A stretch of 64,000 nucleotides of DNA from Candidatus Hepatincola sp. Av. GTDB taxonomy: Bacteria > Pseudomonadota > Alphaproteobacteria > WRAU01 > Hepatincolaceae. The position numbers and the translations under genes were made by a program. Under the pieces are notes generated by a model, which searched no databases, had not been told where the DNA came from, and saw only the letters and a list, made by a program, of their open reading frames with translations. Below are positions 35,324-44,550 of this stretch, piece after piece (the stretch's first letter is position 1; each line of letters starts with the position of its first letter). The stretch covers positions 930,001 through 994,000 of the forward strand of contig CP068450.1 in NCBI GenBank assembly GCA_023518375.1. The letters are read 5' to 3'.

Positions 35324-36659
35324 TTTTCTTTATATCTTTAACTTTAATTGTACCTTCTAAATAACCAGAACTATTACATGGAATAACTTGGGTATCATTC
35401 TTTTTTAAGTCCACTACTACTCTACATGCAGGCACCATATTATTATCATAACGGATTTTCACATTATCTTCCATATATAACATAGAAGCTTTTTTATCAA
35501 GGTAAGCATAGTTAGATGTTACATAAGCGGTAGTAGTATTCACTTTAATGTTATCAAAAGCCTCTGCATATTCAATATCATTTTGTTCCTTATTAAGTTT
35601 AAAATACATTAAGTCCGCATAAATTTTATAAGTAAGTTTTTTAGTTTTAGGATCGTAAGCTCTTAAAAGATTTTTTCCTCTAGCTACAGCAATATTTTTA
35701 TTCTCTTGGAATTCTAACCTATCCTTTACCTCAAGATAGTAAGTATCACTTTGGTAAGTAGTATAATCTTTAGATTGCAAAATTATAATATGTTTATCTT
35801 GCCGATACAAAAAAGTATCTCCAATTAGCTTACCATTATCGGGTTTATTATAAAAAATTACGTTATCCATATCAATAGTTTGAAAATTACTTAAAGATTT
35901 TGCTTTTAAATTATCACCAATATTTTTTAAAGTTATATATTTAGCCCTAACATTATTAGCTATTAACTGAAATTTATCGGTATCTAATTGAAAAGGTTCT
36001 GTTACATTAATTGTTTTAGTATCTGTTGTAATCTTTACTTCTCCTTGTGTAAGAAAAACATTTTGCGGGTTAGCAATTTCAAATATTTTTACTGGTTGGC
36101 TTAAATGTAGTGTTTTTAATTTTTGTGAAGTCTTAAACCCTGAAGCTAAAGTTGTAAACTGTTCATTATAAATAGTAATTGGAGTATTAGAATATAGAAT
36201 ACTACTACTTAAATTATAATATACTTTATCTAGCGTTAGATTTATACCATTTGAAGTTTTAATTTTAACATTTTTATATAAGTTCACTATTTTTTCTACT
36301 TCATTAAATTCGCCACCATCAGCAATCACATTTACTTTAGTTTTATCTGCAGTAATTATATCTATATTAGGGTAATCAAAAAGAACATTCTTATGAAAAA
36401 AGAAACTTTTCATGTAATCACGTAATCCTTTAGAAGTTACGTAATAATTAGTGTTATCTTTGTTAATACCACTAATTATAGCTGGCTTTACCTCTACTCC
36501 TAACAAAGCATTAGCTACTAAATGAAGCATAATCTCATTAATATTCTTCTTGCTAACATAAGATACTGCTAATAAAAGTACTAACACCCCAGTTACAAAA
36601 ATAGTTACTAATTGTAATGCCCGTTTAACATATAAAGATTTTTGTAAATATGTTAACAA
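35301..36659 (-). CDS. LptC-LptA fusion protein, LPS transport bridge
   Basis: A single 452-residue frame occupies the usual place of lptC and lptA. Residues 16-35 form a membrane anchor. Residues 50-200 resemble LptC (VIADGGEFNEVEKIVNLYKNVKIKT, LTLDKVYYN). After about 100 residues of further beta-strand-like sequence, residues 300-440 resemble LptA/OstA (LEFQENKNIAVARGKNLLRAYDP, YIKDNVKI-like MEDNVKIRYDN, CRVVVDL). No second signal peptide is seen. The inferred product is an inner-membrane-anchored periplasmic beta-jellyroll chain carrying LPS to LptD. It is flanked by kdsD and lptB. Domain limits are my estimate. Confidence 0.8.
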   Translation of the reverse strand: MLTYLQKSLYVKRALQLVTIFVTGVLVLLLAVSYVSKKNINEIMLHLVANALLGVEVKPAIISGINKDNTNYYVTSKGLRDYMKSFFFHKNVLFDYPNIDIITADKTKVNVIADGGEFNEVEKIVNLYKNVKIKTSNGINLTLDKVYYNLSSSILYSNTPITIYNEQFTTLASGFKTSQKLKTLHLSQPVKIFEIANPQNVFLTQGEVKITTDTKTINVTEPFQLDTDKFQLIANNVRAKYITLKNIGDNLKAKSLSNFQTIDMDNVIFYNKPDNGKLIGDTFLYRQDKHIIILQSKDYTTYQSDTYYLEVKDRLEFQENKNIAVARGKNLLRAYDPKTKKLTYKIYADLMYFKLNKEQNDIEYAEAFDNIKVNTTTAYVTSNYAYLDKKASMLYMEDNVKIRYDNNMVPACRVVVDLKKNDTQVIPCNSSGYLEGTIKVKDIKKNEKKNNN

Positions 36660-36674
36660 TTTATCCTCTTAATT

Positions 36675-37637
36675 TTAAGATACACCTAAATTAATTAGGT
36701 CATGCATATGAATAATACCCTTAGGTTTTTTATTTTCAATAATAAATAAAATAGTAATTTTATGTTTTTCCATTACATCTAGTGCTTCTGTAACATAACT
36801 GTTAGCGTTAATAGCAATAACATTTTTATTCATTACCTCTTCTACATTTTTAGTTAAAAAACTACTATCCATAGACCTACGAATATCTCCATCAGTAATT
36901 ACTCCTATCATTTCACCAAGTTTATTTATTATGCCAGCACAACCAAATTTATGAGCCGTAATAGCAATAATAGCTTTTGCCATGTTAGTACCAATAGTTA
37001 CTAAAGGAATTTCTTTATCTTTATGCATAATATCAGCTACTTTAGATAACTTAGCTCCTAAGGAGCCACCAGGATGAAATTTATTAAAATCTTCAGGTGT
37101 AAATTCTTTTAATCCAAGTAAAGTTACTGCTAAGGCATCACCTAATACTAAAGATAAAGTTGTAGAAGTAGTTGGTGCTAAACCTAAAATACAAGCCTCG
37201 GGTGCTTTTGGTAACAATAAACAGTAAGTAGAGGCTTTTGCTAAAATACTTTCCTCATTGGTAGTAATGGAAACTAAAGGAATTTTACCACTAATAGCAT
37301 ACTTAATAATTCCTTCAAGCTCTACGGTATTACCTGAATTAGAAATAGCAATAATCACATCTTCCGCTCTAATCATACCTAAATCCCCATGAATTGCCTC
37401 GGCAGGGTGTACGTAAAAAGCTGGGGTTCCCGTAGAAGACATAGTAGCAGCAATTTTATGAGCAATATAACCTGACTTTCCCATACCAGTTAAAATTACT
37501 GAACCTTTACAACCTTTTAATAATTTACAAACCTTCACAAAAGATTCATCAATATTACCTTTTAATTGTTGGATTCCTTGAAGTTCAATGGAAATAACTT
37601 CCTTAGCCTTCTTAATAATTTCTGATTCATTTAACAT
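36675..37637 (-). CDS. kdsD: Arabinose-5-phosphate isomerase (KdsD/KpsF)
   Basis: It makes arabinose-5-phosphate, the first committed precursor of Kdo in LPS. The 320-residue protein has a SIS domain (ILTGMGKSGYIAHKIAATMSSTGTPAFYVHPAEAIHGDLGMI, then ISNSGNTVEL) and two C-terminal CBS domains (from about 200, with GVITDGDIRRSM). Its place between the RNase D gene and the lpt genes is the standard alphaproteobacterial arrangement. It indicates that the organism makes Kdo-containing LPS. Confidence 0.95.
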   Translation of the reverse strand: MLNESEIIKKAKEVISIELQGIQQLKGNIDESFVKVCKLLKGCKGSVILTGMGKSGYIAHKIAATMSSTGTPAFYVHPAEAIHGDLGMIRAEDVIIAISNSGNTVELEGIIKYAISGKIPLVSITTNEESILAKASTYCLLLPKAPEACILGLAPTTSTTLSLVLGDALAVTLLGLKEFTPEDFNKFHPGGSLGAKLSKVADIMHKDKEIPLVTIGTNMAKAIIAITAHKFGCAGIINKLGEMIGVITDGDIRRSMDSSFLTKNVEEVMNKNVIAINANSYVTEALDVMEKHKITILFIIENKKPKGIIHMHDLINLGVS

Positions 37638-37670
37638 CTAATTATCCTTATAATTATTTGTAATTTTTTT

Positions 37671-38297
37671 TTAATGCTGAAAAATATCTTTTTCATCCAA
37701 CCAACCTAAAATATCTAAAATAGTTTTAGCAGGTAAAAAACGAAAACAAGATTCTGCTAAAGCTAACCTATCTTCACGAACTAGCATATTAGTTAAAATC
37801 TCTTTTAATTGATGTAAATATAATACATCAGCTGCTGCATAATTTTTTTGATCATCACTTAAGTTTTCTGCCCCCCAATCCGATAATTGATGTTGTTTTT
37901 TTATTTCAATTTGTAGTAATTGGCGAACTAACTCTTGTAAGCCATGCCTATCTGTATAAGTCCTTACTAGTTTAGAGGCTATCTTAGTACAAAAAATATT
38001 TTCACATAAAACTCCTAAATAAATATAAATGGCAGTTAGATCAAAACGAGCATAATGAAAGATCTTTTCTATTTCTTTATTTGCTAAAATTTTTATTAAA
38101 TTAGGAGCCTTATAATTTTTTCTAGCAAACTGAATTAAATGAACTGTATTGCTTTCATCTTTTAATTGTAATAAACACAAACGATCTCTATGTAAATTTA
38201 ACCCCATAGTTTCGGTATCAATGGCTATACTTTTACCTTTTAAGGTAAAAGATTCTGGTAAATCATTTTTGTGTAAAATTATGTTATTATTACTCAT
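37671..38297 (-). CDS. rnd: Ribonuclease D-like 3'-5' exonuclease
   Basis: A 208-residue DEDD-family exonuclease with motif I AIDTETMGL, motif II FHYARFDLTAIYIYL and motif III YAAADVLYLHQL, giving the four acidic residues plus tyrosine. It consists of the exonuclease domain alone, lacking the two HRDC domains of E. coli RNase D. This short form is normal in Alphaproteobacteria and lies upstream of kdsD in many of them. The likely role is tRNA 3'-end maturation. Confidence 0.92.
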   Translation of the reverse strand: MSNNNIILHKNDLPESFTLKGKSIAIDTETMGLNLHRDRLCLLQLKDESNTVHLIQFARKNYKAPNLIKILANKEIEKIFHYARFDLTAIYIYLGVLCENIFCTKIASKLVRTYTDRHGLQELVRQLLQIEIKKQHQLSDWGAENLSDDQKNYAAADVLYLHQLKEILTNMLVREDRLALAESCFRFLPAKTILDILGWLDEKDIFQH

Positions 38298-38412
38298 GAA
38301 ATAAGTGCTCCTTTACTTTTATAAATTTTGGTGGAGTTTAATATAATTAATGTTATACTGAAAGTCTAGCTTATATTTTAAGAAAAGTTAATGTTATTAT
38401 TAAGAGTTTGTA

Positions 38413-39276
38413 ATGAAAATTTCAGAGCCCTGTATATCTATTTTAGGTAGTACTAATTTGCTTACTTACAAATTAGCTTATGCTTTAGTAAATTCTGGTT
38501 TTCGGGTTGAAGTATTCTCCCACAATGAAGATATCCTATTTACTCATGATTCTATTAATTCCTATACTTTACATAATAAAGTAAAATTGGAAAAAGCATT
38601 AAAAGAAAGTGATTTTGTTATAAATTTATTATTAGCACCAACTCCTAGCAACTATCTTAATTGGCAAACGAATTTTAACTTCAGTAAATATGCTATCAAT
38701 ACAGCAAGTTTACATACTATATTTATTAATACTTTACCACTACTAGGAAATCATAATTTTTCTGATATGGCTAAACATTATGGGAATCTTAACCATAGTA
38801 TTACTAGAAATTTAAAACATTATAACAATGTATATTTAGGACATATTATATGTAAAGATGATTCTTTACTAGCTGATTTAACTGCCTTAATTGTAAAATA
38901 CCAATATAATATAAAACAAAAAAATTATTTTTCAATCATAGATCAAGATGATGTAATTGCCGCTATTCTTACAATTGTTAATAACAATTACACAGGGAAA
39001 GTATTTGAATTAGCGGTAAATAAACAAGTAACTCTATCAGAAATTCAATTAAATTTACATAACCATTACAAACCTATTAACTATAAAGTAAAATCATTAA
39101 TGTTTGTCAAACTATTCAATACTTTATTTAGATTAAAACTAAATTGTTTAAATAAAAATTATATCCATTTGCTAAAGAACTCTAAAAAGATTGCTACTAA
39201 TTGTGTAACCCTTGAAGACTTAAATATTAATCCTACTAATTTAAACATTATGATTAATAAATACAAGTTTAACTAA
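38413..39276 (+). CDS. Divergent NDUFA9/SDR-like Rossmann-fold protein
   Basis: A 287-residue protein that starts like an atypical short-chain dehydrogenase: CISILGSTNLLTYKLAYALVNSGFRVEVFSH. The usual GxTGFxG dinucleotide loop is eroded to GSTNLLT. Further family-like features are FVINLLLAP and VDVRDVA-like DQDDVIAAI, then YTGKVFEL. It resembles the complex I NDUFA9-type proteins of Alphaproteobacteria, which bind NADPH without catalysis. Binding ability here is doubtful. It is the first gene of a tight run with aroG and the NAD genes; an extended -10 (TGTTATACT) lies in the upstream gap. Confidence 0.6.
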   Translation: MKISEPCISILGSTNLLTYKLAYALVNSGFRVEVFSHNEDILFTHDSINSYTLHNKVKLEKALKESDFVINLLLAPTPSNYLNWQTNFNFSKYAINTASLHTIFINTLPLLGNHNFSDMAKHYGNLNHSITRNLKHYNNVYLGHIICKDDSLLADLTALIVKYQYNIKQKNYFSIIDQDDVIAAILTIVNNNYTGKVFELAVNKQVTLSEIQLNLHNHYKPINYKVKSLMFVKLFNTLFRLKLNCLNKNYIHLLKNSKKIATNCVTLEDLNINPTNLNIMINKYKFN

Positions 39277-39283
39277 ATCTCCG

Positions 39284-40399
39284 ATGATGTGGAAAATTAC
39301 TTCTTGGCGTAATTACTCTGTGAAACAAATACCAAAATATCCGGTTGATGACTTAGTAAAAACACAAAAAAAACTACAATACTTACCACCTCTTGTTTCT
39401 GTTAATAAGGTTGATGCCCTAAAACAGCAGTTAGCAACTTTGCAAAAAAATAATGGTTTTATTGTGCAACTAGGGGAATGTGCGGAAACTTTTGCACAAG
39501 CAAACTATCAAGATGTTACAGAGCGTATAAATTTAATTACCGAATTTAGTAAAATCTTAAGTAATAAAAAAAATATTCTACCAATTGGAAGGATTGCAGG
39601 GCAATATGCTAAACCTAGAAGTTCAAACTTTGAAAACACAGGGTTACATATTTACAAAGGAGATATGGTTCATGATTATAACCTCCGTCAACTAGATGCT
39701 GCTAGATTCCTTGTAGCTTATGAACAATCAGCCAAAACCTTAAAACATATGCGTTATCATGAAGAAATTTATACTTCTCATGAAGCCTTAATGTTACCCT
39801 ATGAAGAATGTTTTACTTATAAAATTAATAATATATATTATAATTTAACCGCCCATATGTTATGGTTAGGAGATAAAACCCGTTTTATAAACAGTGCTCA
39901 TGTAGAGTATCTAAGGGGCATCAATAACCCTATTGGTATTAAAGTTAGCCATAATGCTAGTGCTAATGAATTATGCCAAATCATAAAAATTTTAAATCCT
40001 ACCAATATTAACAATAAAATTATTCTAATTAATAGAATGGGTATAAAATATATCAAGGAGTACTTACCTAACATACTGCAAAGTGTACAAAAAAATAATT
40101 TACAAGTTCATTGGTTATGCGACCCCATGCACGGCAACACATTTAGCACTAATAACTATAAAACTAGAAATATGTTTGATATAATAAAAGAAGTGGAAGT
40201 CTTTCAAGAAATACTTAGTAAATATAAGGTTTATTTTGCAGGTATTCATTTAGAAGCAACTTACCAAAATGTAACAGAGTGTCTTGATAGTCAAATAAGC
40301 CCACAAAATTTAGGTAATAACTATAAAACTTTTTGCGACCCTAGGTTAAACAAAGAGCAAACAATGGAATTAGCAAAAATTATCAAGGATTTATTATAG
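39284..40399 (+). CDS. Class II DAHP synthase
   Basis: It condenses phosphoenolpyruvate and erythrose-4-phosphate, the entry to the shikimate pathway. Class II features are WRNYSVKQIPKYP, QLGECAETF (metal cysteine), GRIAGQYAKPRS, TSHEALMLPYEE, LWLGDKTRF, and CDPMHGNT (metal histidine). IHLEATYQNVTEC (metal glutamate) and FCDPRLN (metal aspartate) complete the set. All four metal ligands are kept. At 371 residues it is shorter than the usual 430-470, mainly through a deletion before TSHEAL and trimming of the ends. Its stop overlaps the GTG start of the next gene by one base. Confidence 0.93.
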   Translation: MMWKITSWRNYSVKQIPKYPVDDLVKTQKKLQYLPPLVSVNKVDALKQQLATLQKNNGFIVQLGECAETFAQANYQDVTERINLITEFSKILSNKKNILPIGRIAGQYAKPRSSNFENTGLHIYKGDMVHDYNLRQLDAARFLVAYEQSAKTLKHMRYHEEIYTSHEALMLPYEECFTYKINNIYYNLTAHMLWLGDKTRFINSAHVEYLRGINNPIGIKVSHNASANELCQIIKILNPTNINNKIILINRMGIKYIKEYLPNILQSVQKNNLQVHWLCDPMHGNTFSTNNYKTRNMFDIIKEVEVFQEILSKYKVYFAGIHLEATYQNVTECLDSQISPQNLGNNYKTFCDPRLNKEQTMELAKIIKDLL

Positions 40400-41544
40400 T
40401 GGTAAAAAAATTAGAATCTTACATTCAACAAAATACCGATAAATACTTTACTCATACTAAAGAAATTGTCAAAAAACATGGTGATACACAAGTGGTATAT
40501 GCTGTGTTTTTAAGAAAACCTGCTTTATATGCTTGCAAACTTGCCCTTAATTTTATCTACGATGTTAATCAACAACTTAATTATAAAATTAAAATTATTG
40601 AAAATTTCCAAGAAGGTGATGTAGTAGCCCCTGGTGAACCTTTATTTTTTATTCAAGGTAGTTTTGTTAATATTTCAGAATTAGAAACTTTATTTTTACA
40701 AAAAGTGGGAATTCCATGTACATGTGCTTGGAATGCTTACCATATGGCCTTAGCTTTTCCTAAAGCTAAGTTTATTTCTATGTTAGCCCGTCATTGTGTT
40801 AACCCAGATATGGCTTATGCCTGTGAATACGGAGCATCTGTTGGTTCTGCCAGAGCACAAAAAGAAGATTGTTTAGGTTTTATAGGTAGTAGCAACGATC
40901 TTAGTGCTACTCTTTTTGGGCAAAAAGAAGGTTTAGGTACTATGCCACATTCATTAATTGGTTACGCTGGCTCTACTTTAAATGCTGTAAAAATGTTTTA
41001 TGATACTTTTCATCCTGAACAAATTACCGCTTTAGTTGATTATTTTGGCAAAGAAGTAACCGATAGTTTAGCAATTTGCAAGGCTTTCCCTGAGTTTGCT
41101 AATAATGGAAAACTAGTAGTTCGCCTAGATACCCATGGTGCTAGATACATGGAAGGCTTAAATTATGATAAATCTTACGACGTTATAGAAAAGTATGCAA
41201 AAAAATCCCTATTAAATTATAAGCATAAAGAAGATCTTCATTCATTAGTAGGGCAAGGTGTTTCAGCTGCAGCTATTTTTTACTTACGAGAAAAATTAGA
41301 TGAAGCAGGTTTTCCCAAAGTAAAAATCACAGTATCATCAGGTTTTAATTTACATAAATGTATGATATTATCCCAATTAAAGCCACCTATTGATATTATT
41401 GGCACAGGTTCTTATATTCCTACAATTTGGTCAGATACCAATGCGACTAGTGATATTGTAGAGTATAATGGTATCTCTTCTATTAAAAAAGGTAGGGAAT
41501 ACCTAATAAAAAGATGGTTAAAGAAAAAGCAAAAGTTATGTTAA
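40399..41544 (+). CDS. pncB: Nicotinate phosphoribosyltransferase
   Basis: It converts nicotinate and PRPP to nicotinate mononucleotide, salvaging NAD. The start is GTG in the sequence TAGTG, overlapping the previous stop. The 381-residue protein has FQEGDVVAPGEPLFFIQG, YGASVGSARAQKED and HSLIGYAGS. The phosphoribosyl-binding region VRLDTHGARY, KITVSSGFN and IDIIGTGSYIP is also present. It has the shorter form of the family, not the E. coli PncB form. nadE follows with an overlap, so the pair makes a salvage module. Confidence 0.88.
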   Translation: MVKKLESYIQQNTDKYFTHTKEIVKKHGDTQVVYAVFLRKPALYACKLALNFIYDVNQQLNYKIKIIENFQEGDVVAPGEPLFFIQGSFVNISELETLFLQKVGIPCTCAWNAYHMALAFPKAKFISMLARHCVNPDMAYACEYGASVGSARAQKEDCLGFIGSSNDLSATLFGQKEGLGTMPHSLIGYAGSTLNAVKMFYDTFHPEQITALVDYFGKEVTDSLAICKAFPEFANNGKLVVRLDTHGARYMEGLNYDKSYDVIEKYAKKSLLNYKHKEDLHSLVGQGVSAAAIFYLREKLDEAGFPKVKITVSSGFNLHKCMILSQLKPPIDIIGTGSYIPTIWSDTNATSDIVEYNGISSIKKGREYLIKRWLKKKQKLC

Positions 41545-43196
41545 AAATTGTTTTATATCAATTTAAACCTATTCCAGATGGTATTACTGAAAATTTAAAA
41601 AAACTTATTAAGTTCTACCATAAAAACTCTCATGCCGATTTAATCCTAACTCCTGAACTTTCTCTTTGTGGTTACTCACCCTTAGATTACTTATTTAATT
41701 TTGAATTTCAAGAAACTATTAAACAAGCTCTTAGTACTTTACAACAAGAAACTGCCTCTCATAATACTGCTATTTTAATTGGAACTCCTCTTTTTCAAGG
41801 TAATACCATTTACAATGGGGCTGTATTAATCCAAAAAGGGAAAATCATTCATACTATTTATAAAAATAAATTACCTAATCATAGTGTTTTTAACGAGAAT
41901 CGTTACTTTAGCATAAAAGAAAATACTAGTAATATAATTACTATTAAAAATACAAAAGTTGCTATTTTTATTTGTGAGGATATGTGGCATACAACCTTTG
42001 TAGAGAAAGTTTTACAAAACTCTGTAGATTTAATTATAAGTATCAACGCTTCTCCTTTTGAAATAAATAAGAATCAGGCAAGGCAAGAGATTGCTTTCAA
42101 TATCATTAAAAAGTATAAAATTCCTCTTATTTACTTAAATCTCGTTGGTGGAATAGATAACCTTGTGTTTGATGGCTCTTCGTTTGTTTTAGATAATAAC
42201 TCTAAAATCGTAACCTATTTAAACCATGCTCAAGAAGATTCTGAAGAACTAACCTATAACAGCAAAAATATAGAATGCAAAACACCTAAATCATACCCTA
42301 CTAATAAATTACAATTAATTTACAATATTCTCATTTTAGGGTTACAAGATTTTATTAAAAATACAGGTAATAAAGGGGTAATTCTTGGAATTTCAGGAGG
42401 AATTGATAGTACCCTAAGTACGGCGATTGCGGTAGATGCTTTAGGTAGTGAATATGTAATGGGAATTTCTATGCCTTCAAAGTTTACCTCTACTTTAAGC
42501 CAAGATATCATTAGCCAAATTTCCCATAATTTTAAAATTAAAATTCATAATATTCCTATTAATTCTTATTTTGAATCCTATGAAAAAGGATTACACAAAA
42601 ACTTAAGTTTTACAGCAAATAATGTAGCTGAAAATTTACAAGCTAGAATTCGTGGTAATATTTTAATGGCATTTGCTAATAACTTTCCTAAATATATAGT
42701 TTTAACAACAGGTAATAAATCTGAATTAGCAACAGGTTACTCTACTCTTTACGGTGATACTTGTGGAGCTTTTAACTTATTAAAAGATCTATACAAAACA
42801 GATGTTTTTGCATTGGCTAAATGGCGTAATGAAAATTTACCAACTAATGCTTTAAAACCCATATCTAATCCAATTCCTGCTGTAGCTATTACTAGAAAAC
42901 CTAGTGCTGAACTTAAGCCTAACCAATTTGATGAAGATTCTTTAATGAATTACAACACCTTAGATAAAATCCTATATGCTTTAATTGAAAAAGAGGAAAG
43001 TTTAGAAGAGTTATATAAGGTACATCAACAAGAATTAGTCAACAAAGTTGTTACCTTATTAAATAATTCTCAATATAAAAGGGAACAAAGTGCTATTGGA
43101 ATTAAAATTAGTAGCCGCTCTTTTTCTAAAGAATATTATTACAATATCTCTAGTAATTTTAATAAATTAAATTATAATAATCCTAAAAAATTATGA
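41538..43196 (+). CDS. nadE: Glutamine-dependent NAD synthetase
   Basis: It amidates nicotinate adenine dinucleotide to NAD. Starting at 41538 (MLKIVLYQFKPIP) gives 552 residues and overlaps the upstream gene by 7 bases; an in-frame ATG at 41514 is less likely. The N-terminal nitrilase-type glutaminase has TPELSLCGYSPLDYL, KNKLPNHSVFNENRYF and IFICEDMWH with the cysteine nucleophile. The C-terminal synthetase has ILGISGGIDSTLS (PP-loop), TGNKSELATGYSTLYGD and KPSAELKPNQFDED. Both halves look complete. Confidence 0.95.
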   Translation: MLKIVLYQFKPIPDGITENLKKLIKFYHKNSHADLILTPELSLCGYSPLDYLFNFEFQETIKQALSTLQQETASHNTAILIGTPLFQGNTIYNGAVLIQKGKIIHTIYKNKLPNHSVFNENRYFSIKENTSNIITIKNTKVAIFICEDMWHTTFVEKVLQNSVDLIISINASPFEINKNQARQEIAFNIIKKYKIPLIYLNLVGGIDNLVFDGSSFVLDNNSKIVTYLNHAQEDSEELTYNSKNIECKTPKSYPTNKLQLIYNILILGLQDFIKNTGNKGVILGISGGIDSTLSTAIAVDALGSEYVMGISMPSKFTSTLSQDIISQISHNFKIKIHNIPINSYFESYEKGLHKNLSFTANNVAENLQARIRGNILMAFANNFPKYIVLTTGNKSELATGYSTLYGDTCGAFNLLKDLYKTDVFALAKWRNENLPTNALKPISNPIPAVAITRKPSAELKPNQFDEDSLMNYNTLDKILYALIEKEESLEELYKVHQQELVNKVVTLLNNSQYKREQSAIGIKISSRSFSKEYYYNISSNFNKLNYNNPKKL

Positions 43197-43203
43197 GTAA
43201 AAA

Positions 43204-44550
43204 ATGACAACAGCTAAACTACGTTTTGCCCCAAGCCCCACAGGTTTTCTACATTTAGGTAATGCTAGAATGGCAGTTTTTAACTACCTTTATGCTAAAC
43301 AGCTTAAAGGAGAATACATCTTAAGAATTGATGACACCGACTTAAACCGTGTAAAAGATGAATATATTGTTGCTCTGAAAGAAGATCTTAACTGGCTAGG
43401 TTTAACTTGGGAACATGAATTTAGGCAATCAGATCGTCTAGCTTTTTATAATGAAATGCTACAAAAACTAATTACAGAAGGTAAAGTTTACCCTTGCTAT
43501 GAAACTCCTGAAGAATTAGATTACAAAAAAAAGATGCTATTAGCTAAAGGTAAAGCACCAATTTACGATAGGGCAATGATGAACCTGCCACAAAAAGAAA
43601 TTGCCAGATATCAGAAAGAAGGAAGAAAACCCCATTACCGTTTAGTTATTGATTACTCTACTATTACGTGGGAAGATAAAATCAAAGGAAATATCAGTTT
43701 TTTAGGTAATAATATTAGTGACCCAATTTTAGTAAGAGCCGATGGTACCTTCTTATATATTTTAACTTCAGTGTTAGATGATATTGATTCCCAAATTACT
43801 CATATTATTCGGGGGGAAGATCATATTACCAATACGGCAATTCAAATTCAACTATTCCAGTATCTTAAATCTACTATTCCTACTTTTGCCCACTTACCAC
43901 TTATAACAACCATGCAAGGAGAGGGTTTTTCTAAACGTAATGCTTCATTATCTTTAAGAAATTTAAAGAAACAAGCTATTCAACCAATGGCTATTAATAA
44001 TTACTTATATAATTTAGGTTTGGGCGAACAAAATATAGTTTATGAAACTTTAGAAGATATTACTAAAGTTTTTAGTTTAGAAAAATATAGTACTGCTACC
44101 GCTAAGTTTGATGAAGCTAAACTATATAAACTTAATCTCCATTGGTTACAAAATATGGAAAATACCAAACTAATTGCTTTAGTTAAAAATTTATTGAATA
44201 TTGAAATTACTAATAATTTTTGGGAACATATTAAACATAATATTAAAACCTTTCAAGATATTACAGTATGGTACAACATTTGTTATGGAGAAATTACTAC
44301 CAGTAGCAATAATAAGGAATTATTACAAGTTGCTTTAGCTAATTTACCCCAAGATACCTGGCAAGAAAACACTTGGCAAAAGTGGTTAGAAGCCATTAAA
44401 ACTCATAGTAATTTAAAAAACAAAGAAATTTTTAAACCTTTACGTATGGCAATTAGCGGTATGGAAGAAGGACCAGAATTAAAAGAATTAATTTTACTAA
44501 TTGGCAAAGAAAAAATCATTACAAGATTACAAAAAATATTACATGCTTAA
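43204..44550 (+). CDS. gltX: Glutamyl-tRNA synthetase
   Basis: A class I synthetase of 448 residues with the HIGH-type motif in RFAPSPTGFLHLGNARMA, RIDDTDLNRVKDEY, and RGEDHITNTAIQIQLF. The KMSKS-type loop is GEGFSKRNASLS. Alphaproteobacteria often carry two GltX proteins, one of which mischarges tRNA-Gln for GatCAB. This one could be either, and a second copy outside the window cannot be excluded. It ends 8 bases inside cysS. Confidence 0.93.
   Translation: MTTAKLRFAPSPTGFLHLGNARMAVFNYLYAKQLKGEYILRIDDTDLNRVKDEYIVALKEDLNWLGLTWEHEFRQSDRLAFYNEMLQKLITEGKVYPCYETPEELDYKKKMLLAKGKAPIYDRAMMNLPQKEIARYQKEGRKPHYRLVIDYSTITWEDKIKGNISFLGNNISDPILVRADGTFLYILTSVLDDIDSQITHIIRGEDHITNTAIQIQLFQYLKSTIPTFAHLPLITTMQGEGFSKRNASLSLRNLKKQAIQPMAINNYLYNLGLGEQNIVYETLEDITKVFSLEKYSTATAKFDEAKLYKLNLHWLQNMENTKLIALVKNLLNIEITNNFWEHIKHNIKTFQDITVWYNICYGEITTSSNNKELLQVALANLPQDTWQENTWQKWLEAIKTHSNLKNKEIFKPLRMAISGMEEGPELKELILLIGKEKIITRLQKILHA

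Noticed and set aside
41514-41537. Earlier nadE start
   Set aside because: It would overlap the phosphoribosyltransferase more deeply and add MVKEKAKV before the usual family start. The ATG at 41538 fits better.
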